A stretch of DNA of 64,000 nucleotides, taken from the NCBI GenBank assembly GCA_945952315.1, contig CAMFIE010000018.1, forward strand, positions 19,723-83,722. The letters run 5' to 3'. The first letter of the stretch is position 1. Each line of letters starts with the position of its first letter. The notes under the pieces are model-generated. The model was not told the DNA's origin, ran no database searches, and worked only from the letters and a program-made list of their open reading frames with translations. The position numbers were made by a program, and so were the translations under genes. Of the stretch, positions 40,639 through 50,195 are shown one piece after another. Source of the stretch: an uncultured Rhizobium sp. (GTDB lineage Bacteria; Pseudomonadota; Alphaproteobacteria; Rhizobiales; Rhizobiaceae).

Positions 40639-41766
40639 CTAGAGTGTTGAAACGGTGATCCAGCGCTTCTGCGCTGCCGAAGCCAGTGCTGCGGCCACGA
40701 TCTGGTTGACCATCATGCCATCGTGAAAAGTTGCGGCACCGGTGTTGCGACCTGCAATCGCCTCCAGGAAATCCCGCGCCTCGATGATGATCTGGTCCTG
40801 ATAGCCGGTGCCATGGCCCGGGCCCTGGCAGAAGGGCAGGTAATCGGGATGATCGGGCCCCGTCAGGATCTTGCGGAAGCCGCGCCGGTCCGCAGGCTCA
40901 TCCGAACGATAGAGCCAGAGCGCATTCTGGTCTTCCTGATCAAACCGGATCGCCCCCTTCGTGCCATGCACCTCATAGGCATAACCCATCTTGCGTCCGG
41001 TCGCGATGCGGCTGAAATGCATGTGGCCCATCACGCCGCTTTCGAACCGGCACATCATGTGGGCCTGATCGTCATTGGTGACCTCCCGCAGGCCTTCCGG
41101 CGAGGGCCGCTTGCGATGGACTGTCTCCACTTCGGCGCTCAGGCTTGCAACCGGTCCCATCAGGGCAAGCGCACAGTGGATCATATGCGGGGCAAGATCG
41201 CCCATCGTGCCATTGGCCATGCCTTCGGTACGCCAGGTGGCAGGGGAGGAGGGATCGGCCATGAAATCTTCCGTATGCTCACCCCGGAACCAGGTGACGG
41301 AACCGATTTCGCCAGATTCGATCAGCTGTTTTGCAAATTGCGTGGCGGGCGTGCGGGCATAGTTGAAGCCGACCATGTTGACCGCACCGGCTCGGGTCGC
41401 TGCTGCAAGCATCGCGCGGCTGTCGTCCAGCGAGGCGCCGAGCGGCTTTTCGCAGAAGACCGGTTTTCCAAGGGCAAAGGCCGCTTCTGCAATTGCGCGG
41501 TGCTCGCTTTGCGGCGATGCAATCACGACCGCACCGACGGCGGGATCGGCAACCAGTTCCCGCCAGTTTCCCGTCGCGCGGGCAAAGCCATAGGCCTTTC
41601 TGTAGCGATCCGCAGACTGCGCGCTCGATGCCGCGACCATTTCCAGCCGGGGTCTGAGCGCCGTGTTGAACACTGCGCCCACCGCCGCATAGGCCACCGC
41701 ATGGGCCTTGCCCATATAGCCACCGCCCACGATGCCAATCCCGATTTCGGGTCCGATCTCCGGCAT
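40639..41766 (-). CDS. Inositol 2-dehydrogenase-like (Gfo/Idh/MocA) oxidoreductase
   Basis: A 375-residue dehydrogenase with Rossmann motif GIVGGGYMGKAHA, ASPQSEH, and CEKPLGASL (catalytic Lys). MGDLAPHMIH supplies the conserved Asp/His pair. The first step of myo-inositol breakdown, oxidation to inosose, needs such an enzyme, and this gene starts at the divergent iol promoter carrying the LacI operator. It is followed by the IolE-like gene 31 bases later. Its exact isomer preference relative to the dehydrogenase at 38569 is unknown. Confidence 0.85.
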   Translation of the reverse strand: MPEIGPEIGIGIVGGGYMGKAHAVAYAAVGAVFNTALRPRLEMVAASSAQSADRYRKAYGFARATGNWRELVADPAVGAVVIASPQSEHRAIAEAAFALGKPVFCEKPLGASLDDSRAMLAAATRAGAVNMVGFNYARTPATQFAKQLIESGEIGSVTWFRGEHTEDFMADPSSPATWRTEGMANGTMGDLAPHMIHCALALMGPVASLSAEVETVHRKRPSPEGLREVTNDDQAHMMCRFESGVMGHMHFSRIATGRKMGYAYEVHGTKGAIRFDQEDQNALWLYRSDEPADRRGFRKILTGPDHPDYLPFCQGPGHGTGYQDQIIIEARDFLEAIAGRNTGAATFHDGMMVNQIVAAALASAAQKRWITVSTL

Positions 41767-41789
41767 GTTGTCCTCCGATGTAAAAAATT

Positions 41790-41809
41790 TTTTGCAAGCG
41801 GTTGCAAAA
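41790..41809. promoter_or_regulatory. LacI-type operator in the divergent iol intergenic region
   Basis: TTTTGCAA (41790-41797), GCGG, TTGCAAAA (41802-41809) is a perfect 8-4-8 LacI/GalR operator with the central CG step. It lies 24 bases before the iolG-like start (minus) and 77 bases before iolD (plus), placed to control both. It matches TGCAAGCGATTGCA before the LacI gene. Confidence 0.8.
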
Positions 41810-41885
41810 TTCGTAACCTGCGTTCAGACTGAAATCAACGGCCCAAATGCATCGGGCGAAAAAATAGTCGGAGACAGGAGAAGGC

Positions 41886-43757
41886 ATGACCACGCCGCCA
41901 AGAACCATCCGCCTGACGCTGGCGCAGGCCATCGTCCGTTTTCTGGTGAACCAGTTCATCGAGATTAATGGCCGGGAGGTTCGGCTGTTTGGCGGCGGCT
42001 TTGGCATTTTCGGTCATGGTAATGTGCCCTGTCTTGGCGAGGCGCTTTATGGCGTGCGCGATCAGCTGCCGCTTTACCGCGGCCAGAACGAGCAGAGCAT
42101 GGGCTTTGCCGCGGCGGCCTATGCCAAATATCACCTGCGCCAGCGGATGATGTTCTGCACGGCCTCTGCGGGACCGGGCACGGCGAACCTGCTGACGGCG
42201 GCGGCCCTTGCCCATGCCAACCGGTTGCCGATGCTGCTTCTGTGCGGCGACACATTCGTGACGCGCCTGCCGGATCCGGTGCTGCAGCAGCTCGAACATT
42301 TCAACAATCCGACGCTTGGCGTCAACGATGCCTTCCGCTCCGTGACCCGATTCTGGGACCGGATCACCCATCCTGCGCAAATCCTGCAATCGCTGCCCTC
42401 GGCACTTGCGGTGATGCTGGACCCGGCCGATTGCGGACCCTCCTTCATCGGTCTGCCGCAGGATGTGCAGGGCTGGGCTTATGATTATCCGGAAGTCTTT
42501 TTCGAAAAGCGCCTGCATCGTGTCCGTCGCCAGACGCCGGATGCCACCGAGATTGCCGAAGCGGCTGCGCTTCTCGTGCATGCGAAACGGCCGATGATTA
42601 TTGCGGGCGGCGGCGTGCAATATGCCCGCGCCGTGCCGGAACTCACCGCCTTTGCAGAGCGGCACGGCATTCCTGTGGTTGAAACCATCGCCGGGCGCGC
42701 CAATTTCGTGAGTGATCATCCGCTGAATATCGGACCGATCGGTGTTACCGGTTCAAACAGTGCCAATGCAATTGCGGCGGAGGCCGATGTCATTCTGGCG
42801 GTCGGCACCCGCATGCAGGATTTTACCACCGGTTCCTGGACCGCTTTTGCGGCAGACGCCCGCATCATCGGGTTGAATGCCGCCCGTCACGATGCGATGA
42901 AGCATCTGAGCCTGCCGGTGGTGGGCGATGCCAGGCGCGGGCTTGAAGCGCTTGGTCAGGCGCTCGGCGCCTATCATGCGCCTGCGGCCTGGATCGGTCG
43001 GGCAAAGGCGGAGCGGGCACGCTGGGATGCCTATGTGGCGGAGAATGTGAAACCGGGAAACCGGCCGAATTCCTACGCGCAGGCAATCGGCGTCGTCAAC
43101 GCGCTCTGCGACAGGCGCGACCGGATCGTGGCGGCCGCTGGCGGTCTTCCCGCGGAAGTTACGGCCAACTGGCGCACGCTCGATATCGGCACCGTCGATG
43201 TGGAATTCGGCTTTTCCTGCATGGGCTACGAGATTGCCGGTGGCTGGGGCGCGCGCATCGCGCAGTCTGAGGCCGAACCGGATCAGGACACAATCGTCTT
43301 TACCGGCGACGGCTCCTATCTCCTGATGAATTCGGACATCTATTCCGCCGCGCTGACGGGCAAGAAGCTGATCATTCTGGTGCTCGACAATGGTGGCTTT
43401 GCAGTCATCAACAAGCTGCAGAACAATATGGGCGGCGAAAGCTTCAACAATCTGATCGCCGATTGCCCGACCATCAGCGAACCGTTCGCCGTGGATTTCG
43501 AGGCCCATGCGGCAGCGATGGGGGCAGAGGCGGTGACCGTTTCCAATGCGGATGAGCTGGCAACGGCTTTCAAGGCCGCAAAGGCGGCCAAACGCACGCA
43601 GGTAATCGTGATGAAGGTCGATCCCTACGAGGGGTGGACGCAGGAAGGCCATGCCTGGTGGGAGGTCGGCACGCCGCATGTGAGCGATAGCAACAAGGTG
43701 CGGGAGGCCCATAACGCGGTCGAATCGGCCCGCCCCCGCCAGAGACGGGGTGTCTGA
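41886..43757 (+). CDS. iolD: 3D-(3,5/4)-trihydroxycyclohexane-1,2-dione acylhydrolase
   Basis: A 623-residue ThDP-dependent enzyme that opens the ring of the diketo inositol intermediate. N-terminal pyrimidine-binding domain has the catalytic Glu region YRGQNEQSMGFAAAAYAK; the central domain and the C-terminal PP-binding motif GDGSYLLMNSDIYSA...LDNGGFAVINKLQ are clear. The length is that of IolD. ATG 41886 follows GGAGA. Its stop shares one base with the start of iolC. Confidence 0.95.
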   Translation: MTTPPRTIRLTLAQAIVRFLVNQFIEINGREVRLFGGGFGIFGHGNVPCLGEALYGVRDQLPLYRGQNEQSMGFAAAAYAKYHLRQRMMFCTASAGPGTANLLTAAALAHANRLPMLLLCGDTFVTRLPDPVLQQLEHFNNPTLGVNDAFRSVTRFWDRITHPAQILQSLPSALAVMLDPADCGPSFIGLPQDVQGWAYDYPEVFFEKRLHRVRRQTPDATEIAEAAALLVHAKRPMIIAGGGVQYARAVPELTAFAERHGIPVVETIAGRANFVSDHPLNIGPIGVTGSNSANAIAAEADVILAVGTRMQDFTTGSWTAFAADARIIGLNAARHDAMKHLSLPVVGDARRGLEALGQALGAYHAPAAWIGRAKAERARWDAYVAENVKPGNRPNSYAQAIGVVNALCDRRDRIVAAAGGLPAEVTANWRTLDIGTVDVEFGFSCMGYEIAGGWGARIAQSEAEPDQDTIVFTGDGSYLLMNSDIYSAALTGKKLIILVLDNGGFAVINKLQNNMGGESFNNLIADCPTISEPFAVDFEAHAAAMGAEAVTVSNADELATAFKAAKAAKRTQVIVMKVDPYEGWTQEGHAWWEVGTPHVSDSNKVREAHNAVESARPRQRRGV

Positions 43758-44755
43758 TGGAGCGTCTCCTAACCGGGATCAGGCAGAACCGTTTTCTGGT
43801 GGTTGGCCGCGTGGGCATGGACACCTTTCCCGATCCGCCGGGAACGGCCATCGAGGATGCCGAAATGTTGCGCGTCGATATCGGCGGATCGGCGGCCAAT
43901 ATGGCGGTCGGGCTGGTAAAGCTCGGCAGCGCCGCGAGCCTTCTCACCCGCGTTTCCGATGATGCCGTCGGACGGTTTTGCGTGAAGAAGCTGAACCATT
44001 ACGGTGTCGCGACAGAGCATGTGCGCCCGGTTTCCGGGCCCGGAGCCTCGCAGCGCCGCAATTCCTTTGCGATTTTCGAGACCCGGCTGGAAGGCCATCA
44101 GACGGTCATCTACCGCAACGGCGCGGCGGATTTCGAGATGAATGGCGCTGATGTGGATGCGGTCGATCTCGGACAATACGGCGCGCTCATCACCGCCGGT
44201 ACGGTGCTGGCGGCAGAGCCGTCGCGAAGCGCCACCTTCCGGCTGTTCGAACGCGCGCGCGCAGCCGGTCTCCCGGTGATCTTCGATGTCGATTACCGGC
44301 CCTATTCCTGGGTATCGGCAGAGGTCGCGAGCGAAGTCCTGACAACGGCAGCAAGCCATGCCGATGCGATCATCGGCAATGACGAGGAATTTGGCTTCAT
44401 GGCTGGCCGCATCGAGGCAGGGCTTCAACGGGCGCGGGAACTCGCCCGGCATTCGGCTTCGCTGGTGATCTACAAGATGGGGCACAAGGGCGCGATCACG
44501 CTTGTGAACGGCACCGAGACGCGAAGCGGTATCTATCCGGTCAAGGCGCTGAAGCCGACCGGCGCGGGCGACAGCTTTATGGCCGGGCTTCTTTCCAGCC
44601 TTGCTGCCGGACATGATCTTCATGCCTCGGTGCTCAGAGGGTCGGCCTGCGCATCCATTGTGGTTTCGCGACCCGGCTGCGCGCCTGCCATGCCGACCGG
44701 TCCAGAACTGGATGATTTCCTCGCCTCGCATCCCGGCCCGCAGACGGTCGATTGA
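43757..44755 (+). CDS. iolC: 5-dehydro-2-deoxygluconokinase
   Basis: A 332-residue PfkB-family kinase that phosphorylates 2-deoxy-5-keto-gluconate. N-terminal VVGRVGMDTFPDPPGT and the GGSAANMAVGL substrate motif, and the C-terminal anion-hole/ATP motif PTGAGDSFMAGLLS with catalytic Asp, are present. The start shares a base with the iolD stop, so translation is coupled. In many relatives IolC is fused to a DUF2090 aldolase-like domain; here it is the short single-domain form, with a separate aldolase at the end of the operon. Confidence 0.93.
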   Translation: MERLLTGIRQNRFLVVGRVGMDTFPDPPGTAIEDAEMLRVDIGGSAANMAVGLVKLGSAASLLTRVSDDAVGRFCVKKLNHYGVATEHVRPVSGPGASQRRNSFAIFETRLEGHQTVIYRNGAADFEMNGADVDAVDLGQYGALITAGTVLAAEPSRSATFRLFERARAAGLPVIFDVDYRPYSWVSAEVASEVLTTAASHADAIIGNDEEFGFMAGRIEAGLQRARELARHSASLVIYKMGHKGAITLVNGTETRSGIYPVKALKPTGAGDSFMAGLLSSLAAGHDLHASVLRGSACASIVVSRPGCAPAMPTGPELDDFLASHPGPQTVD

Positions 44756-44770
44756 AACGGGAGAACCTGT

Positions 44771-45613
44771 ATGCATATTCCGCCCCATGACAATCACAAT
44801 CACCCGATTGTCGATGTTGATCACCCGCTGGTGCCGCTCAATTACTTCAACATCGTCAAGCTGCGGAAGGGCGAGGTGTTCGACTACCGGCTTAAAGCCT
44901 ATGAAACCTGCATCGTGCCTGCCACCGGCACGGTGTCGGTGGAATGCGCTGGCGAGACCTTCACCCCGATTGGCAATCGGGGTGTGGATGTCTGGGACGG
45001 CGAGCCGGAGGGCGTCTATGTGCCGACCAATACGGGTGCGCGGATGACCTGTCTCAGCGACCGGGCAGAAGTCTTCGTGGCCGGTGCGCGCTTCGGCGAG
45101 ACGCTAAAGCCTTTTGCGGTGCGGGCCGATCAGCTGGATGTCGTGCAATATGGCTCCGACGACACCAAGACCCATCGCAAGATCAAGCATATTCTCGGCA
45201 GCGCCTATCATGATCGGGTGGGACGCCTGCTGGTCAGCGAGCTTTACACGGTTGGCACCGGCGGCTGGTCGGGTTTTCCGAGCCACAAGCACGACACGGA
45301 CCGGCTGCCGGAGGAAACCCGGCACGACGAGACCTATAATTTCCGCTTCCGTCCCAATCATGGGTCCGGGCTGCAGATGCTGCAGCGGGTGGATAACGAG
45401 CCGGGCGACGCCTATCACGTGATGGATGGTTCCACCATCGTGCTCGACAAGGGCTATCATCCCTGCTGCGTGCTGCCGGGCTATGAAATGTATTATTTCA
45501 CCATTCTCGGCGGCCTGAGCCAGCGCAGCCTCAAGCAATATTTCCAGCCGACCCATGCCGACCAGCTGCACACCATTCCCGGCATCATGGACATGGTGGC
45601 GAGGTTCAAATGA
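44771..45613 (+). CDS. iolB: 5-deoxy-glucuronate isomerase
   Basis: A 280-residue two-cupin enzyme that converts 5-deoxy-glucuronate to 2-deoxy-5-keto-gluconate. The C-terminal cupin holds the metal-binding signature FPSHKHDTD with RHDETYNFRFRP, and later KGYHPCCVLPGYEMYYF; length is normal for IolB. GGGAGA precedes the start, and its stop overlaps the aldolase start by 4 bases. Confidence 0.94.
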   Translation: MHIPPHDNHNHPIVDVDHPLVPLNYFNIVKLRKGEVFDYRLKAYETCIVPATGTVSVECAGETFTPIGNRGVDVWDGEPEGVYVPTNTGARMTCLSDRAEVFVAGARFGETLKPFAVRADQLDVVQYGSDDTKTHRKIKHILGSAYHDRVGRLLVSELYTVGTGGWSGFPSHKHDTDRLPEETRHDETYNFRFRPNHGSGLQMLQRVDNEPGDAYHVMDGSTIVLDKGYHPCCVLPGYEMYYFTILGGLSQRSLKQYFQPTHADQLHTIPGIMDMVARFK

Positions 45614-46452
45614 CTTTGGCGACCCTTGCGGACGTGCTCCAGCCAGCCCGGAAAGAAGGCTATGCGGTCGCCGGCATGGTCTGCCTTGGCTGGGAGGACA
45701 TGCGTGCTTTCGTGAAGGCGGCGGAAGCGGAAAATGCACCGGTCATTCTGCAGGCTGGCCCCGGTTGCCGGGCGCATACGCCGCTGCCGGTGCTGGGGTC
45801 TATGATGCGCTGGCTTGCCGAAAGCGTGCCGGTTCCAGTGGTTGTCCATCTCGATCACGGCTATAGCCGCGCCGAATGCGAAGAGGCGATCCGATCCGGC
45901 TTCACCTCGATCATGTTTGACGGTTCGCGCCTGCCTTTCGCTGAAAATGTCGCGCAAACTCGGGCTATTGCCGACCTTGCCCATGCGGCAGGGGTTTCCT
46001 GCGAGGGGGAGATCGGTTTCGTCGGCTATACCGGCGGCCAGCAATCGTTGGGGACGGAACCGGCGGAGGCTGCAACCTTCGCCCGCGAGACGGGTGTGGA
46101 TGCCATGGCGATTTCCGTCGGCAATGTGCATCTGCAAACCACGCAAGGCGCCTTGCTCGATGAGGCAAGGATTGCCGAAATCCAGGCGCAGACCGACGTG
46201 CCGCTGGTGATCCATGGCGGGTCCGGCGTGCCGGCCGCCCAGCGTGCCCGGCTTTCGGCAGCAGGCATGATTTCGAAATTCAACATCGGTACCGAGCTGC
46301 GCATGGCCTTTGGCGCATCGCTGCGTCAGGTGTTGGTCGCCAATCCGGATACGTTTGACCGGCTCGCTTTGCTTTCGCCGGTCGAAGAGGCGCTCGTCCC
46401 CGTCGCCCGCGCCACAATCCGCACCCTGATGGGGAATGCAGCGCGAGCGTGA
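45610..46452 (+). CDS. iolJ: Class II aldolase, predicted 6-phospho-5-dehydro-2-deoxy-gluconate aldolase
   Basis: A 280-residue zinc-dependent class II fructose-bisphosphate-aldolase family protein. HLDHGYSRAECEEAI contains the Asp and zinc His, SIMFDGSRLPFAENVAQT follows, and VIHGGSGVP and FNIGTELR are the later phosphate-binding motifs. At the end of the iolDCB operon it should split the product of IolC to dihydroxyacetone phosphate and malonate semialdehyde. Malonate-semialdehyde dehydrogenase (iolA) and an inositol importer are not in the window. The next gene is convergent with 6 bases between stops. Confidence 0.88.
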   Translation: MTLATLADVLQPARKEGYAVAGMVCLGWEDMRAFVKAAEAENAPVILQAGPGCRAHTPLPVLGSMMRWLAESVPVPVVVHLDHGYSRAECEEAIRSGFTSIMFDGSRLPFAENVAQTRAIADLAHAAGVSCEGEIGFVGYTGGQQSLGTEPAEAATFARETGVDAMAISVGNVHLQTTQGALLDEARIAEIQAQTDVPLVIHGGSGVPAAQRARLSAAGMISKFNIGTELRMAFGASLRQVLVANPDTFDRLALLSPVEEALVPVARATIRTLMGNAARA

Positions 46453-46458
46453 GATCAT

Positions 46459-48708
46459 TTATTTGCGGTCGGACTGATAGACGATGGGCTGCTTTTCCCC
46501 TGGGATCAGGGCGGCAATCGAACCGGCCTTCAGCGACAGCGCTCCAAATTTGGTGTCCTTGTCGCCGAAATTGGCAATCAGCCGCGTGCCGTCTTCAAAG
46601 GTGGTCTGCTGCACGAGGTGATCGTCTGTCAGCCAGTCGAATGCGGTCAGCTTTTCCCTGGCCAGCCGCTGGTGCAGCGGACGGAAAAAGGCATCCTGTT
46701 TCTGGACGATGGCAAGGCGGCTCTTCAGTCGATCCGCGCTCAGGTGATAGAGCGGCGGCACGTTGTAGAGCAGCTGTACCAGGTCGTTTTCGCGCCGGAC
46801 ATTTGTGAGCTTCAGCGAATCGAACAGCCAGTGATGACTGGTGATCACAGAACCGTGGAAGACGGCCTGATAGAGCGGCAGGCGACTTTTCGGATCGAAA
46901 TAGATCGTACGGTAGCCGTCCTGCAGCGGAACGGGCTTGAAGAATTTATCCGGCTCCTCCGTCGGATACCAGGCACCCACAAAATAGGGAGATGCCTTGT
47001 CCTTCTGCATGGCCTTGTCGCCCCAGCCGATCACCGGCGTCTGCTTGCCATGCGCGAAAAGCATGCCGCCGGAGGTCACGGCATTGCCATCCTCGGAGCC
47101 GAGCGGAAGCTTGAGCGTTTCGCTCACCCAGCGCATGCTTTCCTCGTTGCCGCGGGCATTTTCTCGCTCGCTCATGGGTTTGGCTGGCGGATAACTGTCG
47201 AACACCATGCCGGAGGCATAGGCATCGAGGAACCAGCTGTTGAAGGGGGCGGCGGCAAGGATCGCCGATATCCGCTCCTGCATCGCCGGGCGGATGCAAT
47301 CCGGGTTGGTATAGTGCCCGGTCTGCTGGAAACCGGCCTTCAGGCTCCCGTCCTTCTTGCCGATCGCGCAGGCCTGATAGGCCTCATCGCCAAGATGGGC
47401 GCTCGCCCAGCTCGGATCATCCGATTGCTGGAGCGCAGTTTCGTAGGAATCGTAGGGTGCGATCAGAAAACCCGCATCGGCCGCAGCCTTGACCGCTTCC
47501 GGATGCCAGAGGCCCCCCTCCCAGCCTTCGCCGATGCCGATCCAGAGACGTTTGAGGCCGGATGCCTTGAGCGTGTCGATGGTCCTGGTTGAAAGGCCGC
47601 TCCCCCAGGCAGCCGTATCTGGCTTGAGTGCGCCGGAGAAGGTCTTGGCGACCTCACTGCGGATATCACGGTAAAGCCCGCCCAGTCGCTGCGGCTCCGG
47701 CTTTGCGCCTTGCCATTGGGCCCGTGCAAGCTGATCGATCGACTGGTTCAGCGCGCGGATCAGCATCTTCTGCTGATAGGCCTGCGGCTTGCCCTTGATG
47801 CTGCGGAGCTCGGAAAGGACATCCTTCTCGAAACCGGAAAGCAGCTTCTGCGCAAAGGCATTCTTGCCGGTCAGCGTGGCCATCAGCGCCTTCCAGTCTG
47901 CCACGTCCCGAACCGAAAGCAGGCCGCTGCCCCAGAGATAGGTATGCGATGCCCCGATCAGTTTTGCAGCGTCCGGGCTTTTTTCGATCTTGCTCGCCAG
48001 CGTTTGATAACGCCCATTTGCCTGCAGCCAGTCGCGATAGCGTTTTGCACCCGCGAGCGGATCATCGCCGCCAAGATGCACCATCATCGTCATCGGCGCG
48101 CTGGCGTCGAGCGCCGTGAATTCGTGGGAAAGCGAAAGCGACAGTCCGTTACCGGCGGCCTTGAACGCACCGCGGTTGTTGAACGGATTGGTGAGGATCA
48201 CCGAGACTGAATAGCCATCCTGAAGCGTGGTCCACAGCGGCAGGCTGATATCCTGGGTGGTGTTGAACGCGGGCAGGTCTTCGAGCAGGAAATCATGCCA
48301 GACCTTGCTGTCTGCCGGAATGTAAGCCCCTTCCGACAGGGGAAAGGCAAGCGCCTTGCCCCAGGCCTCCGGCGGTTGATTGAAAATGGCAAGTTCGCCC
48401 GGATCGGCTTTCGTCCATGTCAGCGACAGGTCGTTCTTTTCAAGCGACGCGGAAATTTCCACCTTACCCTGCTGCCAGACCCAGCTGGCAGACGTGTCCG
48501 AGGCCTTCAGCCGGCTGACGCCATGGGTCTCCACGCCCGTGGAAACGGTCACGGAACCACCCTTTGCAGGCGTGGCTGCAATTGCCAGTGTCTCCGGCTC
48601 GAGCACAATCTGCCAGAGGTCGTTTCCGAGAACAATCGGTTGGGCGTCAGCGGCGCTGGCGCAGAAGAGGACGGTCAGAAGGGGGGCGATGGCCCGTAAT
48701 GAATGCAT
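46459..48708 (-). CDS. Exported glycoside hydrolase-like protein (GH101/GH129-like, tentative)
   Basis: A 749-residue protein with a Sec signal (cleaved near SAADA, about residue 22). An N-terminal beta-sandwich-like region (30-230) precedes a probable TIM barrel with LKRLWIGIGEGWEGGLWHP, HLGDEAYQACAI and WFLDAYASGMVFDSYPP, where the Asp of WFLDA could be the nucleophile; a C-terminal beta domain closes the protein. The layout resembles bacterial GH101/GH129-related alpha-N-acetylgalactosaminidases, but this is recognised by shape rather than exact motif. It is convergent with the iol operon. The TTG two codons upstream is an unlikely start. Confidence 0.6.
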   Translation of the reverse strand: MHSLRAIAPLLTVLFCASAADAQPIVLGNDLWQIVLEPETLAIAATPAKGGSVTVSTGVETHGVSRLKASDTSASWVWQQGKVEISASLEKNDLSLTWTKADPGELAIFNQPPEAWGKALAFPLSEGAYIPADSKVWHDFLLEDLPAFNTTQDISLPLWTTLQDGYSVSVILTNPFNNRGAFKAAGNGLSLSLSHEFTALDASAPMTMMVHLGGDDPLAGAKRYRDWLQANGRYQTLASKIEKSPDAAKLIGASHTYLWGSGLLSVRDVADWKALMATLTGKNAFAQKLLSGFEKDVLSELRSIKGKPQAYQQKMLIRALNQSIDQLARAQWQGAKPEPQRLGGLYRDIRSEVAKTFSGALKPDTAAWGSGLSTRTIDTLKASGLKRLWIGIGEGWEGGLWHPEAVKAAADAGFLIAPYDSYETALQQSDDPSWASAHLGDEAYQACAIGKKDGSLKAGFQQTGHYTNPDCIRPAMQERISAILAAAPFNSWFLDAYASGMVFDSYPPAKPMSERENARGNEESMRWVSETLKLPLGSEDGNAVTSGGMLFAHGKQTPVIGWGDKAMQKDKASPYFVGAWYPTEEPDKFFKPVPLQDGYRTIYFDPKSRLPLYQAVFHGSVITSHHWLFDSLKLTNVRRENDLVQLLYNVPPLYHLSADRLKSRLAIVQKQDAFFRPLHQRLAREKLTAFDWLTDDHLVQQTTFEDGTRLIANFGDKDTKFGALSLKAGSIAALIPGEKQPIVYQSDRK

Positions 48709-49048
48709 AGGCAAGCTTTCAGTAAGTTCAGGTTGTAGCGCGCTATCCTCCTATACTTTTGGGCTATAATACGTCAGCGGCAGGGGAAATTTCGGCGCGG
48801 GGATATTTTTGCGCTCGCAATGCGCGAAAATGGGTCATAGCGGGAATGCGCTTTTTGGTTGCGCCCCATACCGGGAAAAAACTGCTTCAAAACGGGAATT
48901 AACCCGTCAAGGACAGGCCGCTGCTGCCGAAAACCTGTGTGAGCCCACGGGAATATTCAATTCACATCTAAAGGGCTAACCCTTTCTTCATGACATGAAT
49001 ATACAACAGTAATTCTGTATCAGTGATTGAGATTTGAAAAGTCGTGGC
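48709..49048. promoter_or_regulatory. Divergent intergenic region with a 13-bp palindrome
   Basis: This 340-base spacer between the glycosidase-like gene and the HD-GYP gene is unusually AT-rich at both ends. It contains TTCATGACATGAA (48987-48999), a 13-base palindrome 50 bases before the HD-GYP start, ATACA/TGTAT (49001-49005, 49016-49020) and a -10-like TATAAT at 48765-48770. No gene or RNA was recognised. Confidence 0.4.
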
Positions 49049-49996
49049 ATGACGCTTGTTCGAATTCCGAAAAATCGCCTGCGAAAAGGCATGTATGTGG
49101 AACTCGTCGAGTGTTCCAACATGGATTTTGACAAGCGTCGTTTCGTGCTTGCAAGCGACCGCGACCTCGAAGACATCTTTGCCAGCAATGCCGATACCGT
49201 GCTGATCAATACGGCCATGGGCGAAGCCGTGCGCGGGCAGGGGCCTTCGTCCCAGCCGCGGCCGAATTCGCGCTCGGGCATGAAGGCGCTTGCCGAGCGC
49301 CAGGAAGTTGCCTCCCGCATTCACCAGTCAGCCGCGGGGCTGAAAAATGCCCTTTCGGGTTTCATGACCGATGGCGAGGCGGATTACCGCGTTTTTGCGC
49401 CGATGGCGAAGGATTTGACCGATGCGATGCGCGAAACGCCGGCAATCGCGCTGGAGCTGACGCGCATGAAGACCAAGGACGAGGGCACATTCGTGCATTC
49501 CCTTGCCGTTGGCGCGATGATGGCGCGGGTAGGCGAGGCCATGGGTGTTGATGCCCATGGTGTGGAAATGCTCGGTCTTGCGGGCGTGCTGCACGATTTC
49601 GGCAAGCTACTGATCCCGAACAGCATCCTGAAGAAGCAAGGGGCGCTGACGCCGCAGGAGCGGGGCGTGATCCACAGCCATCCGCAGCTCGGCTATCACA
49701 AGCTGAAAACCTATCGCGGCATGCCGGAGATGATTCTCGACGTGTGCCTGCATCACCATGAACTGCTCGATGGCAGCGGTTATCCAGACAAGCTGCGCGA
49801 TCAGGGTATTTCTACCGAGGTACGCATTTCGACCGTCTGCGACGTGTTCGATGCATTGACCAGCGTGCGGTCCTACAAGAAGGCCTGGACCACGGAACAG
49901 GCCCTGTCCTGGCTGTTCGAGAACGAGGCCCGCTTCGACCGCAAGGTCGTGGTGAAGCTCGCCGAAATCACCGACGCCTACGCCCTTTCGGCCTGA
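49049..49996 (+). CDS. HD-GYP domain protein with N-terminal DUF3391 (c-di-GMP phosphodiesterase-like)
   Basis: A 315-residue soluble protein. Residues 1-60 (VRIPKNRLRKGMYVELVEC) match DUF3391, a frequent partner of HD-GYP domains. The catalytic domain shows His182-Asp183 in LHDFGK, HSH in GVIHSHPQLGY, HHHELLDG (235-242) and SGYP, so the metal site and GYP-like motif look complete. The family hydrolyses cyclic-di-GMP. ATG 49049 is used; a TTG at 49034 would add five residues. The 199 bases after it, up to lysC, carry no gene. Confidence 0.92.
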   Translation: MTLVRIPKNRLRKGMYVELVECSNMDFDKRRFVLASDRDLEDIFASNADTVLINTAMGEAVRGQGPSSQPRPNSRSGMKALAERQEVASRIHQSAAGLKNALSGFMTDGEADYRVFAPMAKDLTDAMRETPAIALELTRMKTKDEGTFVHSLAVGAMMARVGEAMGVDAHGVEMLGLAGVLHDFGKLLIPNSILKKQGALTPQERGVIHSHPQLGYHKLKTYRGMPEMILDVCLHHHELLDGSGYPDKLRDQGISTEVRISTVCDVFDALTSVRSYKKAWTTEQALSWLFENEARFDRKVVVKLAEITDAYALSA

Positions 49997-50195
49997 CACT
50001 CCGGCCGCCATTCCCTTCTGCTTTCGCCGCAAGCCCATTGCGTGCGCCCCCCGTTTTCGATAAGAGACCGCGCAACTTCCGCCGCAGGCATCCCAAGAGC
50101 CCGGCGGGTGCACGACCGGGCGCCTTAAGCGGTGCCCGATTTTTGGCCGGTGCAGGGGCAGCAATGCGCGGCACCACACGATCTGGAATAGGCTT

